A DNA stretch of 64,000 bases from positions 124,001 to 188,000 of the forward strand of contig NZ_JACHCC010000011.1 of NCBI RefSeq assembly GCF_014207135.1, in the 5' to 3' direction. The stretch comes from Pedobacter cryoconitis (GTDB lineage Bacteria; Bacteroidota; Bacteroidia; Sphingobacteriales; Sphingobacteriaceae). This document shows, piece after piece, positions 15,801 to 22,939 of the stretch; the stretch's first letter is position 1; every line of letters starts with the position of its first letter. The notes below the pieces were generated by a model, which saw only the letters and a list, made by a program, of their open reading frames with translations, was not told the DNA's origin and did no database searches. Position numbers and translations under genes: made by a program.

Positions 15801-16010
15801 AACTTCCCAGAATCTATCACCAAAAAACTTAAGATTTCCAATCTGAGAGTATATGTAAGCGGGGACAATCTGGTTACGCTGACTAAATTTTCAGGAATGG
15901 ATCCAGAAGTTTCCGATTCGTACGGTGGCTCTGACCCTGGCCCTGGTATAAGTGGCACGAAATACCCAATCAGCAAAAAGATATTATTTGGTGTTAATAT
16001 AGGTTTTTAA
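12876..16010 (+). CDS. SusC/RagA-family TonB-dependent outer-membrane transporter
   Basis: 1044 aa. A long basic N-terminal segment is followed by the signal core (FTKAIAIVLLTLCSGAAYA, ending near residue 49), then a carboxypeptidase-regulatory-like domain (ITGKVVDEQGLPLPGVSVKVK). The plug has VVVMGYTSKSKSQ and SITVLKDAGATGLYGSKAANGVIVITTK, and a beta-barrel runs to a terminal Phe (KILFGVNIGF). It lacks an STN signalling domain, so it is not a FecR/ECF type. It imports oligosaccharides together with the SusD protein 26 bp downstream. Expression is probably set by the upstream CAAACGTTTG sites. Confidence 0.95.
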   Translation: MTKVYTLTNLVFNWVMPPIGKLKQLSFNQFTKAIAIVLLTLCSGAAYAQSPITGKVVDEQGLPLPGVSVKVKKTANGTITNSDGKFVIKANNDVILEFTYLGYVQQDVPVGGKSVINVNLTPDAKLMDEVVVMGYTSKSKSQIVSSVSTVTSKQLLDVTSNSTANLLQGKASGVVVSSSSGQPGASTSIRIRGTGTFSAGAEPLTVVDGVIGGTANPRDIESITVLKDAGATGLYGSKAANGVIVITTKQGKSGKTKVNYSGSYGINNASQGNFKLMNGQQLLDYSTYLYTNDYNAKRTNYIKQLSATTPNPTQQQIDAYLTSKELPLTNAAYLSGFLPTSPVNNTDWRKEAFKQAYTNSQNINVSGGDERTHFYVGADYYKEKGTLINTGLSNVNFRVNLDHKITDRLKITTRINAGFGNSTNDQSGALYQAYTNVPWDNPYNADGSARYIDQASQWYGRDHSNFVFLKNYNLDNIRTQTLAGDLKLEYKINDWLNFATSNRYTTSNSREEILVDARTPEGKSNLGSLRNTYNYTNSFLTSNLFNAARSFGKHNLSAIGGFEFQQNYLDGIDGTGYGIQPGLSVLDATATPTLLSGNKSKSRSVSELFMGDYNYDNRYFGTVSLRNDGSSKFGVNHKFGLFYSIAGGWLISNEKFFKSQVVTNLKLRASYGVTGNTQNVDYNAIAYYLFKTQYANVPGGVPYAIGNPNLTWETPTTINVGANIGLWNRIELNVDVYQRTNRDLIIDVPLSAASGFYTFPQNIGSVRNRGIDIELNTKNLIGDFKWNTSFNIGINRNKVLSLYEDQPISAFTNQNIAVGRDVNSWYMREWAGVDPANGDPLWYVTKKDAAGNSYTTTTNNYNAAERRYVGTSSPKFTGGMGNEFTYKNFSLNAFFNFVYGSKIYNSNREVFDADGAYPQYNSMVLQDGWNRWENPGDIATHPKAVVNGNKLSNKPSSRFLEDGSYVRLRNITLGYNFPESITKKLKISNLRVYVSGDNLVTLTKFSGMDPEVSDSYGGSDPGPGISGTKYPISKKILFGVNIGF

Positions 16011-16036
16011 GGTTTAACCCTAATTAGAAATTAAGA

Positions 16037-17524
16037 ATGATTAATAAATATAAAACAATTGTAGCCATGGCATTACTTGTGTCCGCTACAGCATGCAAAA
16101 AGGATCTGATACTTAATCCATATAATGGAATCCCCAATGAGAATGTAGTGACCACACTGGAAGGTCTGCAGGCAGCCACTATTGGTACCTATAGTTACAT
16201 TAAGGATCCATATTATGTCCGTAACTATCATATTTTCACTGAATACCCAAGTGATAATGTTTCCTTAAGCGGAACAACTACAGACCCTCTGTTTTATGCC
16301 TATAACTATCAGCATCAGAAAAATCAGAGTAATGTTTATAATTTCTGGCGTAAAGCATACCAGGCTATATTTGGCACAAACGTAGTCATAGAAAAGGTAA
16401 CAGAAAGCCAGGATGCCGTAAAAAATCAATTATTGGGTGAAAATTACTTTTTAAGGGCAATGGTCCATTTTGAGCTTGTGGAGTTATTTGGCCGCCCGTA
16501 TACTGATGATAATGGTGAATCTCTTGGAGTGATGATCAAAACCAACAGTGATACTAAAGAATTACCTGCCAGATCAAAAGTAAAAGATGTTTATGCTTTA
16601 GTAATAAGTGACTTACAGAAGTCGATCAAACTAATGAACAGTACAAAAAACAATAACTTTGCTTCAAAAGAAGTAGCGATGGCACTTTTAAGCAGAGTTT
16701 ACCTTTACATGGGGGATTACAAAAATGCATTTGATTATGCTGACCAGGTAATTAAAACCGGTCGTTATACCTTAACTGCTTCAGCCAATTATCCAAAGTA
16801 TTTCACCAGCGCACCGGAACAGAATTTCGAAACCATTTTTGCAATTAAACACACGCTAAAAGATGACCGTCTGGATGATGCAATTGGTTCGATGTACTGG
16901 GGTGGTGCAATCGGTTACGGAGAGATGTATGCTTCTCAGAGTTACAGGGCTCTGGTCAACAAATTCCCTCAGGATCTGCGTAATTCATTTGTTGTTCCTC
17001 AGTATGAGAAAAATGATGATGGTTCAAATAAACTTGATGCACAAGGTAACCCTATACTTCAGAAAAGAAATGGCTATCCAAAATACTTCATTAATAAATA
17101 CTCTTTCCAGGACGGATATGAAACCTTGAGTTCTCCGGTAGTACTAAGGTTGGCAGAGATGTATTTAACCAGAGCAGAATGTGCTTTCCAACTAGGTAGA
17201 CCAGCGGATGCATTAGCCGATGTCAATATCATCAGAAGCCGGGCAGGATTGACAGGGGACGCTTTATTCTCTTCAGGCAACATGATGGGTTATACCAGTG
17301 TACTGGATGTGATCCTGGATGAAAGACGTCTTGAATTTGCATTTGAATCACAACGCAAATTTGATGTTTTCAGAAATAAAAGAACGATGAACAGAGATTA
17401 TCCCGGTACACACCTTGCTTCTGGCCAGACTATACAGGAAATCGCCTACACTGATCCACGTGTTATTTTCTTTATTCCGGAAGACGATATGGTTTTAAAT
17501 CCTAACCTGGTTCAGAACCCCTAA
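16037..17524 (+). CDS. SusD/RagB-family surface glycan-binding lipoprotein
   Basis: 495 aa. Lipoprotein signal with Cys20 (LLVSATACKKD). The SusD helical core is recognisable: LLGENYFLRAMVHFELVELFGRPY, EVAMALLSRVYLYMGDYKNAFDYADQVI, and the C-terminal SSPVVLRLAEMYLTRAECAFQLGRPADALADVNIIRSRAGL with LDERRLEFAFESQRKFDVFR. It caps the SusC transporter encoded just upstream and binds the glycan at the cell surface. The specificity cannot be read from the sequence, but the surrounding enzymes suggest GalNAc/fucose-containing glycans. Confidence 0.95.
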   Translation: MINKYKTIVAMALLVSATACKKDLILNPYNGIPNENVVTTLEGLQAATIGTYSYIKDPYYVRNYHIFTEYPSDNVSLSGTTTDPLFYAYNYQHQKNQSNVYNFWRKAYQAIFGTNVVIEKVTESQDAVKNQLLGENYFLRAMVHFELVELFGRPYTDDNGESLGVMIKTNSDTKELPARSKVKDVYALVISDLQKSIKLMNSTKNNNFASKEVAMALLSRVYLYMGDYKNAFDYADQVIKTGRYTLTASANYPKYFTSAPEQNFETIFAIKHTLKDDRLDDAIGSMYWGGAIGYGEMYASQSYRALVNKFPQDLRNSFVVPQYEKNDDGSNKLDAQGNPILQKRNGYPKYFINKYSFQDGYETLSSPVVLRLAEMYLTRAECAFQLGRPADALADVNIIRSRAGLTGDALFSSGNMMGYTSVLDVILDERRLEFAFESQRKFDVFRNKRTMNRDYPGTHLASGQTIQEIAYTDPRVIFFIPEDDMVLNPNLVQNP

Positions 17525-17528
17525 TTTT

Positions 17529-17564
17529 TATAGTCAGTCTGATTGATGAATCGGACTGACTATA
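17529..17564. repeat. Strong 16-bp stem-loop between susD and the DUF3472-like gene
   Basis: TATAGTCAGTCTGATT pairs with AATCGGACTGACTATA (one G-U) around GATG. No T-run follows, so it is more likely an mRNA stability or processing element than a terminator; it could lower expression of the downstream gene relative to susCD. Confidence 0.65.
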
Positions 17565-17586
17565 ACCTAAACCCAAAAAACAGTCT

Positions 17587-18912
17587 ATGAAAACTCTGGT
17601 ATTATCCCTGTCATTAATCGCCCTGCTGACTGGAACTGCCTGCAAAAAAAGTATTGTCGAAAGTAGCAGTACAGGCGCTACAGGGCCAAAAATCGCCATT
17701 GCCTTAGGTGGAAACGCCTGGGTTAAAAAGACCGCAGCAGCAAACGAAGTCATTAATGCAAATGGCCTGGCCAACTGGACCAGTACAGCTTCTGTAACCA
17801 GTATTTATTTCAGAACTGAAAAACCAGGGAACGTTACTTTGTCCCTGCGTATGAAAGTGCCTTCGGGAAAGAGCACATTTAAAGTATCGGTAGGTACCAG
17901 TTCAATTACAAAAAGTGCATCAAATGCAGCCTTTGACACCGTCGCTATTGGCAATTTTAACATCCCTGCAAAAGGCTATGTTAAAGTTGATTTACAGGGA
18001 CTGACTAAAACCGGTAGTTACTTCGGTGACGTTTCAGATCTGATCATCAGCGGGCAGCCTGTTACAGACTCTCTTTCCTATGTAAAGGACAATATCGACC
18101 AGCGGTTTTACTGGGGCCGCAGAGGACCTTCTGTGCATGTCAATTATACCCTGCCTGATGCGATTAAAAATAACGTAGAGTGGTTTTATAATGAGATTAA
18201 TGTACCTGTTGGCATGGACCCTGTAGGTTCATATTTTATGTCCAATGGATTTGGAGAAGGTTATTTCGGTATCCAGGTTAATTCGGCTACCGAGCGCAGA
18301 GTTTTGTTCTCGCTCTGGAGTCCATTTCCGACAGATGACCCATCCACTATACCAGATGACAAAAAAATTAAACTGATCAAAAAAGGTACAGGTGTCACCA
18401 CTGGCGAATTTGGAAACGAGGGTTCCGGTGGACAAAGTTACCTGATTTATCCCTGGACAGCCGGCAAAACTTATGCTTTCCTGACCCGGGCACAACCAGA
18501 TGCGACAACCAATAAGACAGTATATACTTCTTATTTCAAACCCGCTGACGGAAACTGGATACTGATTGCAAGTTTTGAACGTCCTGCTACAAATACCAGA
18601 TTGAAAAGTCTATATTCTTTCCTGGAAAACTTTAATCAGGATATGGGAAATATTGAACGCCGGGCCAATTATGGCAACCAGTGGGCAGTAGATACCCAGG
18701 GCAACTGGACAGAAATCACCGCTATGAAATTTACCGGTGATGATATTGCGAACAGAGGATACCGGAAAGATGTAGGCGGAGGTGTAAACGGCAACCAGTT
18801 CTTCTTAAGAAATGGTGGTTTCTTTAGTGATGCGACTACTTTAAAGCAAAATTTCAGCAGACCATCTGCTGGTACTCCTCATCCGGTAATTGATTTTAGT
18901 CAGTTACCTTGA
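17587..18912 (+). CDS. DUF5077/DUF3472-like lipoprotein of a SusCD locus
   Basis: 441 aa. Lipoprotein signal with Cys19 (LLTGTACKKS). The first ~150 residues form a beta-rich module (IALGGNAWVKKTAAANEVINANGLANWTSTA), matching what I recall of DUF5077. The rest (VHVNYTLPDAIKNNVEWFYNEINVPVG; YFMSNGFGEGYFGIQVNS; RVLFSLWSPFP; NGNQFFLRNGGFF) resembles DUF3472. Such proteins occur beside SusCD and are probably surface glycan-binding or accessory proteins; no catalytic activity is known to me. Last gene of the susCD transcript, closed by a strong terminator. Confidence 0.72.
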   Translation: MKTLVLSLSLIALLTGTACKKSIVESSSTGATGPKIAIALGGNAWVKKTAAANEVINANGLANWTSTASVTSIYFRTEKPGNVTLSLRMKVPSGKSTFKVSVGTSSITKSASNAAFDTVAIGNFNIPAKGYVKVDLQGLTKTGSYFGDVSDLIISGQPVTDSLSYVKDNIDQRFYWGRRGPSVHVNYTLPDAIKNNVEWFYNEINVPVGMDPVGSYFMSNGFGEGYFGIQVNSATERRVLFSLWSPFPTDDPSTIPDDKKIKLIKKGTGVTTGEFGNEGSGGQSYLIYPWTAGKTYAFLTRAQPDATTNKTVYTSYFKPADGNWILIASFERPATNTRLKSLYSFLENFNQDMGNIERRANYGNQWAVDTQGNWTEITAMKFTGDDIANRGYRKDVGGGVNGNQFFLRNGGFFSDATTLKQNFSRPSAGTPHPVIDFSQLP

Positions 18913-18961
18913 TTCTCTGTTCAGTTATTATGAACAAATATCATTTGATAATAAAACAATT

Positions 18962-18994
18962 AGCCCCCGCAATAAAGCCGGGGGCTTTTTTTTT
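18962..18994 (+). terminator. Rho-independent terminator of the susCD operon
   Basis: AGCCCCC and GGGGGCT form a GC-rich stem around a 10-12 nt loop, followed by nine Ts. It separates the susCD operon from the LacI-family gene. Confidence 0.88.
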
Positions 18995-19043
18995 AGTAAC
19001 ATTAATTCCGTATATTAAAAGATAATTGCAACATTTGATACAA

Positions 19044-20072
19044 ATGTCAGATAAACCAACCACTATAAAAGAAATAGCCAAACTTCTCGACATCTCAGTT
19101 TCTACTGTTTCGAGAGCATTAAATGACCATTCCAGCATAGGTCTGATCACTAAAATGCGTGTAAAAAAGATGGCTAAAGAGCTCAATTACGAACCAAATC
19201 AACGAGCTATACAGTTTTTACAAGGTAAATCACATACCATAGGTGTTATTTTACCAGAGCTTGCCGAATCCTTTTTCTCTGCAGCCATCAGCGGAATTGA
19301 GGATATAGCCTACAAAAGGAATTATACCGTACTGCTTGCCCAGTCACATGATGATGCCGACAGGGAAAAACTACTCATCGAAAAAATGAAGATGCAGCGT
19401 GTAGATGGGTTACTGATCTCGGTATCCAAAACAACAAACACCTACGAACACCTGGAAGCTTTCAAAAAATCAAATATTCCCATCGTATTTTTCGATCGTA
19501 TCCCTCCTGTTAAAAATATCCATTTTGTAGCTTCCAACCTCGAATCCGGAACTTTTGAAGCTGTAAATTTCCTACTCAAAAAAGGACACCGGACCATCGG
19601 AATGATTAATGGTCCTACCAATTTAGTAGCCAGTACAGAAAGAAAAAATGGCTATATCAAAGCTATGACTTCGCACAGGCTAAAATTTGATCCATCCTTA
19701 ATGCTTAATTGCGATCTTACCGAAGCAGGAACTATCGAAGCCATGGATAATTTTCTCAATCATAAACGCAAACCTACAGCGATAGTAACTTTTAATGATT
19801 ACGTAGCTTTATTTGCTATTAGATATGCCCGGTCCCTGAATATAGAAATCAACAAGGATATTGATTTTGTAAGTTATGCCAACCTGCCTTTAATCAATTA
19901 TATGGACTACACTCCTATCGCCTCTGTAGAGCAGTTTCCTTATAAGCAGGGCAAGAAAGCAGCAGATATCTTACTGGACCTGATCAACAAACCAAAAGGA
20001 GATTCAGAAATAGAAACGGCTTATTACAATGTAGTTGTAGAATCAGAACTAATTATTGGAAAGGATAAATAA
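19044..20072 (+). CDS. LacI-family transcriptional regulator
   Basis: 342 aa from the ATG at 19044; in-frame TTG codons upstream at 19026 are less likely. The N-terminal HTH and hinge helix are canonical (TTIKEIAKLLDISVSTVSRALNDHSSIG, then KMAKELNYEPNQRAIQFLQGKSHTIGVILPEL). A periplasmic-binding-protein-like ligand domain follows, ending in EQFPYKQGKKAADILLDLI. The CAAACGTTTG palindromes at 12535, 12742, 20080, 36045 and 36190 have the typical shape of LacI-family operators. It probably represses or activates the surrounding glycan genes in response to a sugar; the effector is unknown. Confidence 0.93.
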   Translation: MSDKPTTIKEIAKLLDISVSTVSRALNDHSSIGLITKMRVKKMAKELNYEPNQRAIQFLQGKSHTIGVILPELAESFFSAAISGIEDIAYKRNYTVLLAQSHDDADREKLLIEKMKMQRVDGLLISVSKTTNTYEHLEAFKKSNIPIVFFDRIPPVKNIHFVASNLESGTFEAVNFLLKKGHRTIGMINGPTNLVASTERKNGYIKAMTSHRLKFDPSLMLNCDLTEAGTIEAMDNFLNHKRKPTAIVTFNDYVALFAIRYARSLNIEINKDIDFVSYANLPLINYMDYTPIASVEQFPYKQGKKAADILLDLINKPKGDSEIETAYYNVVVESELIIGKDK

Positions 20073-20079
20073 AATTACA

Positions 20080-20089
20080 CAAACGTTTG
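20080..20089. promoter_or_regulatory. LacI-family operator candidate 3
   Basis: CAAACGTTTG in ACACAAACGTTTGCAC, 8 bp after the LacI stop codon and 67 bp upstream of the kinase-like gene. Confidence 0.65.
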
Positions 20090-20156
20090 CACAACAATCT
20101 GATAGCGAAATTGATTAAGTTTGATTCTACAAAATAAAACAAAATTCGCTTAATAT

Positions 20157-21200
20157 ATGTTTGATAAGATTTTACCGTTGTACGGAATTCAACCTGTTGA
20201 AAGTGACGTACAATTATTTGGAGATGGTCTAATCAATCATACCTGGAAAGTAACTACTAAATCGAATGGTTATATTTTACAGCAGGTCAATCAATCTGTC
20301 TTTAAAAGGCCAATGGATATAGATGAGAATGTGTCAAGACTAAAGTCTTACCTGAATAAAACACATCCTGAATACCTTTTTGTTTCCCCTATTGCCGGTA
20401 CTTCCGGCAATTCTTTAATTGAAACTCCGGAAGGTTATTTCAGGTTATTTCCGTTTGTTGAGAATTCACATTCACTGAATGTATTAAATAAAAAAGAAGA
20501 AGCATATGAAGGGGCCAAGCAGTTTGGAAGGTTTTCTAAACTACTCAATGATTTTGATGTTACCCAACTGCATATTACCCTTCCCGATTTTCATAATCTG
20601 ACCCTACGCTTTAGCCAGTTTATCTCGGCTGTTGAAAACGCTCCTGCTCAAAGAAAAGAGCAATCTACAGATCTGATCAACTTTATTATGGCGCAGAGAG
20701 ATATCGTCACCATTTATCAGAATATAGTAGAGCGGAAAGAGATCCCTCAAAGAGTAATTCATCACGACACCAAAATCAACAATGTACTCTTCGATCAGCA
20801 AAATAAAGGAATCTGTGTGATAGATTTGGATACAGTAATGCCTGGCTATTTTATCAGTGATGTAGGAGATATGATGAGAACATACTTATCTTCCGCAAAC
20901 GAAGAAGAAACTGACCTGGCTAAAATAAATGTCCGGAAAGACTTCTTTAAGGCCATTTATGATGGTTATATGAAGGAGATGGGTGATGTGCTGACGGCCA
21001 CTGAAAAACAATATTTTATTTATGCTGGCAAATTCCTGATTTATATGCAGGCTATCCGTTTTCTGACTGATTATCTCCAGAACGATATTTACTATGGCGA
21101 GAAATACGAAGGTCAGAATTTAAACAGGACAAAAAATCAGGTTACCCTGCTTAAAAAATATCTCGAACTTGAGCCTGAACTGAAAGAAATGATCAGCTAG
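20157..21200 (+). CDS. APH-fold sugar kinase (N-acetylhexosamine-kinase-like)
   Basis: 347 aa, cytoplasmic. The aminoglycoside-phosphotransferase fold is shown by the catalytic loop IHHDTKINNVLFD (HDxxxxN, residues 203-209) and the metal-binding DLD segment at 223-225 (VIDLDTVMPG). N-terminal FGDGLINHTWKV and FRLFPFVENSHS match what I recall of N-acetylhexosamine 1-kinases in Bacteroidetes. It would phosphorylate GalNAc/GlcNAc released by the locus, in keeping with the GH109-like enzyme. A LacI-type operator lies in its promoter. Choline or aminoglycoside kinase activity is unlikely in this setting but not excluded. Confidence 0.75.
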   Translation: MFDKILPLYGIQPVESDVQLFGDGLINHTWKVTTKSNGYILQQVNQSVFKRPMDIDENVSRLKSYLNKTHPEYLFVSPIAGTSGNSLIETPEGYFRLFPFVENSHSLNVLNKKEEAYEGAKQFGRFSKLLNDFDVTQLHITLPDFHNLTLRFSQFISAVENAPAQRKEQSTDLINFIMAQRDIVTIYQNIVERKEIPQRVIHHDTKINNVLFDQQNKGICVIDLDTVMPGYFISDVGDMMRTYLSSANEEETDLAKINVRKDFFKAIYDGYMKEMGDVLTATEKQYFIYAGKFLIYMQAIRFLTDYLQNDIYYGEKYEGQNLNRTKNQVTLLKKYLELEPELKEMIS

Positions 21201-21236
21201 TTACCCCAACGCTACTGATCAGGCTAATGTCGAGAT

Positions 21237-21278
21237 GATATAGATTTGGAGTGTTCCAGGACATTCCAAACCTATATC
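21237..21278. repeat. Imperfect inverted repeat between kinase and GMC genes
   Basis: GATATAGATTTGGAGTGTTCC faces GGACATTCCAAACCTATATC with small mismatches, giving an extended hairpin. There is no T-run. It may be a processing or attenuation element or a regulator site; the remainder of the 143-bp gap shows nothing else. Confidence 0.5.
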
Positions 21279-21343
21279 AAACTAGTGTTCCATGAATGGG
21301 GCACCAATTTTGTTTAAGGTTAAGATCAATCACAAATGATCAG

Positions 21344-22909
21344 ATGGACCGCAAACAATTTATAAAAACCAACATTGCATTAGGTATTGGATTAACGGCT
21401 TCAAAAATTGGATCAGCATTTCCTTTACCTACCCAAAAAGAAGATGAACATCATCGTGTCATTGTTATTGGTACTGGTTATGGTGCCGCAGTTGCAGCCT
21501 TACGCCTGGCAGAAAAAGGAATAAAAGTTATAATGCTCGAAATGGGCATGGACTGGCCCGCCAGAAAAGATTATAATACTTTTTCCAAACTGCTTTTTCC
21601 TGATAAACGATCTACCTGGTTAAAAACCAGAAGTATTCTCCCCTTTGCCAACATTTTCACCTTCAAAAAATATACCGGTGTACTGGACAGAATGGATTTT
21701 GATGGCTTAAAAGTCTATGCTGGCAGAGGCGTCGGAGGAGGCTCATTAGTTAACGGAGGAATGGCCGTAGTGCCCAAAAGAACTTATTTCGAGCAAATTC
21801 TTCCGGCAGTGAATGCCAATGAGATGTACGATAAATATTTTCCTCTGGCTAACCGGATGCTGAAGGTAAACAGCATATCCCCTGCTTTTTTCGAATCGAC
21901 CCCCTATTATAAATTTACACGCACAGCCAGGGATCAGGCACACGCAGCAGGCTATAAAACCACCTTTGTACCTAATGTATATGATTTCGGTTATATGGAA
22001 AAGGAAAGCCGCAACGAAGTTTATCAATCAGCTTTAAATGGCGAGGTAGTATATGGTAATAATGCAGGGAAGCAGAGCCTGGATAAAACCTATCTGGCAG
22101 CTGCCCTAAAAACAGGAAATGTTGAGATCAGACCACTTCATCAGGTAAATGCTATTTTTAAAACCGGTACAGGATATAAACTGGTGGTTGACAAGATTAA
22201 TACCGGAGGCCATGTTGACTTCGTTAAAGATTTCCATTGTGACTATTTGTTTGTCTGTGCCGGAAGTATCGGCACTTCACAATTAATGGTTAAAGCCAAA
22301 GCTACCGGGGCCTTACCGGAACTGAACAATGAAATTGGAGAGGGCTGGGGAAATAATGGAAATGTAATGGCAGGCCGGAACTTTATTAAACAAGGCACCG
22401 GCAGTAAACAATCATGTATTCCTACTATGGCTATCGATGACTGGGATAATCAGGATCATCCATTATTTGCCGAGATCTCACCAATGCCTATGAAAATGGA
22501 AACCTGGACTTCTCTTTATCTGGTTATCACTAAGATTCCCGACAGGGGAAAGTTTATTTATAATCCATTGACAAATAAAGTTTCTTTGAAGGTTCCTGAA
22601 AATTTCGGTTCAACTGCTACCGCCACTGTAAAACAACTGATGGAAAAATTAAATCATGCCAACGGAGGTACAAACGCCGGACTGTTATTTAAAAAAGGAA
22701 TTGATGAAAAGATCTGTTATCACCCTTTAGGCGGCTGTGTATTAGGTAAAGCAACAGATCTTTATGGCAGGTTTAAAGGATATCACAAGCTCTATACCTG
22801 TGATGGTTCATTACTACCCGGAAGTACCGGCGTAAACCCATTTGTAACGATTACGGCTATTGCTGAGCGAAATATAGAAAAGATTATAGCGCAGGATTTT
22901 TTAAGCTGA
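21344..22909 (+). CDS. GMC-family flavin oxidoreductase (cholesterol-oxidase-like)
   Basis: 521 aa from MDRKQFIKTNIALG, which looks like an export signal; a longer start at 21296 adds an unlikely leader. The FAD-binding motif is HRVIVIGTGYGAAVAALRLAEKG. GRGVGGGSLVNGGMAVVP and the C-terminal CYHPLGGCVLGKATDLYGR plus GSTGVNPFVTITAIAERN are characteristic of bacterial cholesterol-oxidase-type GMC enzymes. The substrate here is unknown; a sugar or alcohol oxidase for the locus is possible. It ends convergently with the beta-galactosidase gene. Confidence 0.8.
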   Translation: MDRKQFIKTNIALGIGLTASKIGSAFPLPTQKEDEHHRVIVIGTGYGAAVAALRLAEKGIKVIMLEMGMDWPARKDYNTFSKLLFPDKRSTWLKTRSILPFANIFTFKKYTGVLDRMDFDGLKVYAGRGVGGGSLVNGGMAVVPKRTYFEQILPAVNANEMYDKYFPLANRMLKVNSISPAFFESTPYYKFTRTARDQAHAAGYKTTFVPNVYDFGYMEKESRNEVYQSALNGEVVYGNNAGKQSLDKTYLAAALKTGNVEIRPLHQVNAIFKTGTGYKLVVDKINTGGHVDFVKDFHCDYLFVCAGSIGTSQLMVKAKATGALPELNNEIGEGWGNNGNVMAGRNFIKQGTGSKQSCIPTMAIDDWDNQDHPLFAEISPMPMKMETWTSLYLVITKIPDRGKFIYNPLTNKVSLKVPENFGSTATATVKQLMEKLNHANGGTNAGLLFKKGIDEKICYHPLGGCVLGKATDLYGRFKGYHKLYTCDGSLLPGSTGVNPFVTITAIAERNIEKIIAQDFLS

Positions 22910-22934
22910 GCCCCTGAAAGAGACTCAGCTTAAA
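22900..22934. terminator. Bidirectional hairpin between convergent genes
   Basis: TTTAAGCTGAG and CTCAGCTTAAA are a perfect 11-bp inverted repeat with a 13-nt loop. It overlaps the GMC stop codon and lies just after the GH2 stop at 22940. Confidence 0.75.
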
Positions 22935-22939
22935 TGAAT

